A DNA stretch of 64,000 nucleotides from Thaumasiovibrio sp043421945 (GTDB taxonomy: Bacteria > Pseudomonadota > Gammaproteobacteria > Enterobacterales > Vibrionaceae): contig JBHOGO010000011.1 in the NCBI GenBank assembly GCA_043421945.1, positions 19,865-83,864 of the forward strand. Direction: 5' to 3'. The first letter of the stretch is position 1. Each line of letters opens with the position of its first letter. Below the pieces are notes generated by a model that did no database searches, was not told the DNA's origin, and saw only the letters and a list, made by a program, of their open reading frames with translations. The position numbers and the translations under genes were made by a program. Positions 59,601 to 64,000 of this stretch are shown in pieces.

Positions 59601-61610
59601 ATGTCCACCGTAGAACAACAGATACATACACTCCGACAGCAGCTTAATCACCACGGTTATCTTTACTATGTTGAGGATTCGCCTGAAATCCCTGATGCAG
59701 AATATGACCGCCTTATGCAGCAACTGCTCGCTTTGGAAGCTGAGAACCCAGAACTCGTAAGCAATGACTCACCGAGTCAGCGTGTGGGTGGTACTCCACT
59801 AGAGGGCTTTACGCAGGTAACGCATGAGCTACCAATGCTCTCGTTAGACAATGCTTTTGATGATGAGATGCTGCAAAGCTTCGAAAAGCGTCTGCAAGAT
59901 CGGCTTTCGACCACAAAACCGCTCACCTATTGTTGCGAACCAAAGCTTGATGGCCTCGCTGTGAGCCTAATGTATGAGAATGGCGTATTGATTCAGGCAG
60001 CAACACGTGGTGATGGTAGTACAGGTGAAAATATTACTGAGAACGTCCGAACGATACGTGCTATTCCGCTTAAGCTTCGTGGCGATGATTGGCCTGCGCG
60101 CTTGGAAGTTCGTGGTGAAGTCTTTATGCCAAAGGCGGGTTTTTTAGCGCTGAATGAAAAAGCGGTGAAGAAAGGCGAGAAGGCGTTTGCAAACCCTCGG
60201 AATGCCGCAGCCGGTAGTTTACGTCAGCTTGACTCTCGTATTACGGCTACCCGCCCATTGAGCTTTTATGCGTACTCCTACGGGGTAGTGGAGGGCTATA
60301 ACATGCCTGATAGCCAATATGACGCACTCGTAGAGCTTAAACGTTGGGGGCTGCCAATGGGGCCAGAAGTTAAGCAAGTGACAGGATTAGAAAATGTCAT
60401 TGCCTACCACCAGATGATCGGTGAGCGTCGAGAGTCACTCGACTATGAAATCGATGGTGTGGTCATTAAAACGGACAGCGTATCGCAGCAGCAGACGTTA
60501 GGCTTTGTTGCGCGGGCACCCCGTTGGGCTATTGCTTATAAATTCCCAGCTCAAGAAGAGATGACGGTGTTGGAAAATGTCGAGTTTCAGGTCGGCAGAA
60601 CAGGGGCGATTACGCCTGTCGCTAAATTGGATCCTGTGTTTGTAGGAGGGGTTACCGTGAGTAATGCCACTCTACATAATGCAGATGAAATTGCGCGCTT
60701 AGGCGTGATGATTGGCGACACGGTAATCATTCGTCGTGCTGGCGATGTGATACCTCAAGTGACTGCTGTTGTAACGTCTCGTCGGCCTGAGTCGGCACAA
60801 GCTATCTGTTTTCCAGATACTTGCCCTGTCTGTGATTCTGCGGTTGAGCGTGTTGAAGGAGAAGCGGTTACACGCTGTGTTGCCGGGCTCTTTTGCCAGG
60901 CACAGCGTAAAGAAGCACTCAAACACTTTGTATCACGTAAAGCATTAGATGTTGATGGACTCGGTGTGAAAGTGATTGAGCAGCTGGTGGATAAAGAGAT
61001 GGTGGAAACACCTGCAGACCTTTATCGGTTAACGGCAGGTAAGCTGACGATTCTTGAGCGCATGGGGCCAAAGTCTGCACAAAATGTCGTTGCGGCACTA
61101 AACAAGTCAAAACAGACAACCCTCGCACGCTTTATTTACTCTTTGGGAATCCGTGAGGTAGGTGAAGCAACAGCCAACAACTTATCGCAACACTTCCAAA
61201 CACTTCCAGCCATTGTTGCCGCTGATGAAGCTTCTCTACTGGAGGTTCCTGATGTGGGTAATATTGTTGCTGCTCATATCTTACGTTTCTTTGCCGATGA
61301 GCATAACGTATCGGTGGTTGAGCAACTGCAAGAGGTTGGTGTTCATTGGGATGACGTTGAAGCCCCGTCAGAAGATGACCCACAGCCTCTAGCAGGTAAG
61401 GTGATTGTACTGACAGGCACCTTGTCAGTGATGAGCCGAGGAGATGCGAAAGCAGCTCTCCAGATGCAAGGTGCGAAGGTGACAGGAAGTGTGTCTAAAA
61501 AAACGGATATTCTTGTCGCAGGTGAGGCAGCAGGATCGAAGTTAACCAAAGCGCAAGAGCTTGGAATTGAGATTTGGGATGAAGCAAAGCTGCAAGATAT
61601 GCTGAAGTAG
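59601..61610 (+). CDS. ligA: NAD-dependent DNA ligase LigA
   Basis: Essential ligase that joins nicks in DNA using NAD+. The 669 residues show the Ia domain start (LRQQLNHHGYLYYVEDSPEIPDAEYDRLM in parts), the adenylated Lys in CCEPKLDGLAVSLMYENG, RGDGSTGENITENVRTI, FANPRNAAAGSLRQLDS, the OB-fold region, a zinc finger with four Cys (CPVC and CVAGLFC), helix-hairpin-helix repeats, and a C-terminal BRCT domain (LAGKVIVLTGTLSVMSRGDAK). Full length for the family. Confidence 0.97.
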   Translation: MSTVEQQIHTLRQQLNHHGYLYYVEDSPEIPDAEYDRLMQQLLALEAENPELVSNDSPSQRVGGTPLEGFTQVTHELPMLSLDNAFDDEMLQSFEKRLQDRLSTTKPLTYCCEPKLDGLAVSLMYENGVLIQAATRGDGSTGENITENVRTIRAIPLKLRGDDWPARLEVRGEVFMPKAGFLALNEKAVKKGEKAFANPRNAAAGSLRQLDSRITATRPLSFYAYSYGVVEGYNMPDSQYDALVELKRWGLPMGPEVKQVTGLENVIAYHQMIGERRESLDYEIDGVVIKTDSVSQQQTLGFVARAPRWAIAYKFPAQEEMTVLENVEFQVGRTGAITPVAKLDPVFVGGVTVSNATLHNADEIARLGVMIGDTVIIRRAGDVIPQVTAVVTSRRPESAQAICFPDTCPVCDSAVERVEGEAVTRCVAGLFCQAQRKEALKHFVSRKALDVDGLGVKVIEQLVDKEMVETPADLYRLTAGKLTILERMGPKSAQNVVAALNKSKQTTLARFIYSLGIREVGEATANNLSQHFQTLPAIVAADEASLLEVPDVGNIVAAHILRFFADEHNVSVVEQLQEVGVHWDDVEAPSEDDPQPLAGKVIVLTGTLSVMSRGDAKAALQMQGAKVTGSVSKKTDILVAGEAAGSKLTKAQELGIEIWDEAKLQDMLK

Positions 61611-61631
61611 ATTGAAGCATCCTCTCAGATT

Positions 61632-61654
61632 AAGCGCTTTAGGGCGCTTTTTTT
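61632..61654 (+). terminator. intrinsic terminator of ligA
   Basis: AAGCGC (61632-61637) and GCGCTT (61643-61648) with a short loop, followed by TTTTTT. It lies 22 bp past ligA. Confidence 0.9.
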
Positions 61655-62124
61655 ATGCGCGAATATACTTGTGGGGTATATTTTTGATGATTATTAACTG
61701 TGCTAATGGCTTTTAGTTTAAGCGCAAACATTTAATGTAATAAAGCTGTCTATTATTAATAAAATAGTGAGTTGTATCTCACAAGCAAATCGGAGATATA
61801 TTTAAGATGTTGTATTTAAAGGGTTTAATTTTATTTGTTAATGTATGGATAAAGAAAAGAGATCCAGATCACTGAAGCGCTAAAACTTTGCAGTGCCTCA
61901 TATTTTTCACTTCACAAATAAAGTTCTCATTGATGTTTCGCGCTGCAAACGTAGTCTTAGAACTGTCAGCGGGGGTTAAGTTCCGCAGAGATTTCAAATT
62001 TTAGTTTTGTCTTTAAATAATAGAGCAACTGAGATTTTGAGGAGATGGCTTGTTTACCCACGGCGGCCAACCTTATATGGGTAACAAGTCAATATAACAG
62101 CGAGTTAGTTCAGGAGTTTTTTCC
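61655..62124 (+). promoter_or_regulatory. long AT-rich porin upstream region with leader hairpins
   Basis: 470 bp without a convincing gene, upstream of the porin. It contains inverted repeats GTGAG/CTCAC (61768-61782), GCGG/CCGC within 61969-61986, and, nearest the gene, TTACCCA (62054-62060) with TGGGTAA (62078-62084), which would form a hairpin about 40 bases before the ATG. Such leaders are common targets of small RNAs in outer-membrane protein mRNAs. The promoter itself was not resolved. Confidence 0.4.
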
Positions 62125-63117
62125 ATGGAAAATATGTTTAAACGTACGCTTCTAGGTGCAGCAATCGCACTAGCAGCAACAAGTGCAAATGCTGCGATCG
62201 ATTTAGCGGGTGATGCCTTGCAACTTTATGGTCAAGCAGCAGGTGCTCTTCACCTAATCTCTAACGATAATGGTGATGATCAGATGGTTGCCGATATCGA
62301 ATCACGTATTGGTTTCCGTGGTCGTCTACAGTTTGATGACTTTGGTCCAGACTTTATCTGGCAAATGGAAGGTGGAAACGCTAACAACGGCGACAAAACG
62401 GGTGGTTTAGGTCATCGAGATACATACCTAGGACTTGATTTTACCGGCTTCGGTTCACTGAAGTTTGGTCGTCAGTTAGTCGCTGCGTACAACTATGTTG
62501 ACTGGCCACACTCAAATCCAGGTTTAGGGAACGTATTTGATGGATGGACTGGTTGGGGTAGCTGGAAGTATGCTGACCGTACAGACAATAACCTTCGCTT
62601 TGATTCAGCTAACTTTGGGGGCTTTACGTTCCAAGCTTCTTTGAGTGGTATGGGTGACTCAACAGATGAGCAAGTGAGCAGTGTAGCTGCATCATATGCA
62701 CACGATAAGTTTAGTGTCCATGGTGGTGTTTACTCCCAGAAAGCATACACAGATGCTAATGATAATAAGGCCGGTGATTGGTCTTACGGTATCTTAGGTG
62801 GTGCGGTTTACCTCGGTGATTTGACTCTAACAGGTGCTTATAAGCAAATGCATAATGGCGTTGCAGATGATGATCAAGGTGTTCTATCTGCTACCGCACA
62901 ATATGTTGTTGATGGTACGTGGTTGTTTAAAGCGGGCTACTCTGACGCAGGTGACACAGACAAGATTGCTAACAGTGGTGCAACGGCTATCACTGGCCGT
63001 GTAGGTTATATTCTACCGAGTCTATTCCTTCACGTAGATGTTCGTAACTACTCGTTTGATGGCGATAAAGACTCTGATCACACTCGTGTATTGTTAGGTG
63101 CTGAGTACGTATTCTAA
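62125..63117 (+). CDS. outer-membrane porin (general Gram-negative porin family)
   Basis: Trimeric beta-barrel diffusion channel. The 330 residues have a signal peptide (MENMFKRTLLGAAIALAATSANA), then the 16-strand porin pattern: ALQLYGQAAGALHLIS, IESRIGFRGRLQFDDFGPDFIWQME in parts, HRDTYLGLDFTGFGSLKFGRQL, the constriction-loop segment after it, NNLRFDSANFGGFTFQASLSG in parts, and the terminal outer-membrane signature LLGAEYVF with the C-terminal Phe. AGGAG precedes ATG 62125. It is of the OmpC/OmpU general type by eye; the solute is unknown. Confidence 0.93.
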   Translation: MENMFKRTLLGAAIALAATSANAAIDLAGDALQLYGQAAGALHLISNDNGDDQMVADIESRIGFRGRLQFDDFGPDFIWQMEGGNANNGDKTGGLGHRDTYLGLDFTGFGSLKFGRQLVAAYNYVDWPHSNPGLGNVFDGWTGWGSWKYADRTDNNLRFDSANFGGFTFQASLSGMGDSTDEQVSSVAASYAHDKFSVHGGVYSQKAYTDANDNKAGDWSYGILGGAVYLGDLTLTGAYKQMHNGVADDDQGVLSATAQYVVDGTWLFKAGYSDAGDTDKIANSGATAITGRVGYILPSLFLHVDVRNYSFDGDKDSDHTRVLLGAEYVF

Positions 63118-63162
63118 GTTTTACTCTGAATATTCGATTATATCCACTGCCATAATTTAATA

Positions 63163-63189
63163 GCGAGCATCGTATGATGCTCGCTTTTT
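63163..63189 (+). terminator. intrinsic terminator of the porin gene
   Basis: GCGAGCATC (63163-63171) and GATGCTCGC (63176-63184) form a perfect 9-bp stem with loop GTAT, followed by TTTTT. The DUF2057 gene starts 16 bases later. Confidence 0.95.
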
Positions 63190-63204
63190 CATAAAGGAGT
63201 CATT

Positions 63205-63867
63205 ATGAAGTCTTTTCTCGTGTTTATAACAGCGTTAGGAATGATGTTCGCTGGAAGTGTCAATGCGACGGTAGGGATTGAAATTCATAGAGATCTTCAA
63301 GTTATTGCTATCAATGGAGAAGAAGTTGGGCTGTCTGTATCTAATATATCTGAACTTAGCTTAGAAAATGGAACTAACCAATTAGTATTGCAGCTGTCTA
63401 AACTTGTAGAAGATGGTGGGGGGTACGTAAAACTTCGTTCTTTACCATTTGTCGTCACGTTTGAAGCGGCTAATACTGATGTGGCAATAAAGCCAACACG
63501 AATTATTCTGCGAGATAATCAGATTAATGGTTATGATCGCAACCCTAAAGTCATTTTAGATAGCTCGAAATCACCAATTTTACAGTCACATCAAGCAATT
63601 TTACCTAGGGGAAAAGGCTTGGTGAGAAATTACTCTAAAGAGCTAATAGAATTTAATCAGGAGTATGGTTTTGTTGCTCAGTCTAAAGTGATACCAACAA
63701 TTAGCTTTGAGCACTCAGTTGAACTTCCTCAAGAGGGTGATAGTGGAGTAGATACAGACAGCAAGCCTAGGACTCAAGAGCATGACGTTATACTTCTAAA
63801 AGCTGATTACCTGCGCTTGTCAGAAGTTCAAAAGCGTCAGTTCCTTGATTGGGCTAAACAACAATAA
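63205..63867 (+). CDS. DUF2057 family secreted protein
   Basis: A 220-residue periplasmic protein of unknown role. It has a signal peptide (MKSFLVFITALGMMFAGSVNA) and the DUF2057 (YccT-like) pattern: LQVIAINGEEVG, LSLENGTNQLVLQLSKLVEDGG near residues 50-70, YVKLRSLPFVVTFEA, and the C-terminal VILLKADYLRLSEVQKRQFLDWAKQQ in parts. AAGGAG precedes the ATG. It directly follows the porin terminator. Confidence 0.85.
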   Translation: MKSFLVFITALGMMFAGSVNATVGIEIHRDLQVIAINGEEVGLSVSNISELSLENGTNQLVLQLSKLVEDGGGYVKLRSLPFVVTFEAANTDVAIKPTRIILRDNQINGYDRNPKVILDSSKSPILQSHQAILPRGKGLVRNYSKELIEFNQEYGFVAQSKVIPTISFEHSVELPQEGDSGVDTDSKPRTQEHDVILLKADYLRLSEVQKRQFLDWAKQQ

Positions 63868-63927
63868 GCGACGCTTTGTTATAGAACTCGCTATCGAATT
63901 TATAGAAACCCAGCCCTTAAGCTTAAT

Positions 63928-63972
63928 GCCGTTCGGATAAGCATTAACGCTTATACCGAAGCGGATAACGGC
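63928..63972. repeat. imperfect inverted repeat at the window end
   Basis: TTCGGATAAGC (63932-63942) pairs with GCTTATACCGAA (63949-63960), with one bulged base; outer GCCGTT (63928-63933) and AACGGC (63967-63972) are also complementary. No T-run follows. The stretch 63868-64000 has no gene that I can support. It could be the edge of a mobile or palindromic element continuing past the window. Confidence 0.45.
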
Positions 63973-64000
63973 AGGGCACATAAAGCACTGAGCGTGGAAA

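Noticed and set aside
1..64000. CRISPR array, prophage, tRNA or rRNA genes
   Set aside because: No regularly spaced repeats, phage structural genes, cloverleaf T-loop motifs or rRNA sequence were found on either strand by eye.

Overview
The window looks like an ordinary chromosomal segment of a marine Gram-negative bacterium of the family Vibrionaceae. The signs are the sodium-driven flagellar stator pair pomA-pomB beside xseB-ispA-dxs and thiI, a complete Na+-translocating NADH:quinone reductase operon followed by apbE and nqrM, an OmpK-type nucleoside channel, and narQ/narP beside a periplasmic nitrate reductase operon. The genus cannot be fixed from the sequence alone. The nap operon keeps napGH as well as napC, and this may help place it. 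I found no rRNA, tRNA, CRISPR array, prophage or intact insertion sequence. Nearly all of the window is core genome.

Layout. 1-1.3 kb: end of thiL and pgpA. 1.5-3.6 kb: an unrecognised secreted protein that looks like a glycoside hydrolase. 3.8-6.8 kb (minus): isoprenoid operon xseB-ispA-dxs. 7.0-10.3 kb: pomAB and thiI. 10.5-17.5 kb (minus): yajL, panE, ompK with a CRP/CytR-like control region, ampG, and the tightly coupled rlmG-yajG-peptidylprolyl isomerase operon. 17.6-19.4 kb: bolA and an orphan TRAP-type binding lipoprotein. 19.8-26.9 kb: nqrABCDEF, apbE and nqrM, which together encode and mature the sodium pump. 27-31 kb: a REC-REC-GGDEF protein, SOS-controlled dinB and pepD. 31.0-33.9 kb: a large intergenic region with a candidate HexR-controlled small gene, then a PurR-controlled purine permease and gpt. 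34-38.4 kb: frsA, crl, proB, proA. 38.5-41.6 kb: a DUF2897 protein, an M15 peptidase coupled to dapE, yffB and a small winged-helix protein. 41.7-50.6 kb: a lipoprotein, narP and narQ facing napFDAGHBC. 50.6-53.4 kb: a DUF2956 protein, yfeZ-like, a secreted unknown and yfeX. 53.5-58.2 kb (minus): ptsH-ptsI-crr, cysK, cysZ. 58.5-63.9 kb: zipA, ligA, a porin and a DUF2057 protein.

How the parts fit. Sodium energetics link Nqr (pump) and PomAB (consumer). ApbE supplies the covalent FMN of NqrB/NqrC and NqrM is needed for Nqr assembly. NarQ-NarP senses nitrate or nitrite beside the Nap reductase genes it should control, and FNR-like and NarP-like sites lie between narQ and napF. The purine permease and gpt form a purine salvage block with two PurR-like boxes upstream.

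The best candidate for something undescribed is the self-contained small transcription unit at about 31.17-31.63 kb. It has a good sigma70-type promoter overlapped by a HexR-like palindrome, a second HexR-like palindrome 94 bp upstream, a 29-codon reading frame with a strong ribosome binding site, and a strong intrinsic terminator. Next are an apparently leaderless dinB transcript, the EF-hand secreted protein at 1.5 kb and an orphan TRAP receptor preceded by a tiny reading frame. All assignments come from reading the sequence and from memory of the families. No database search was made.
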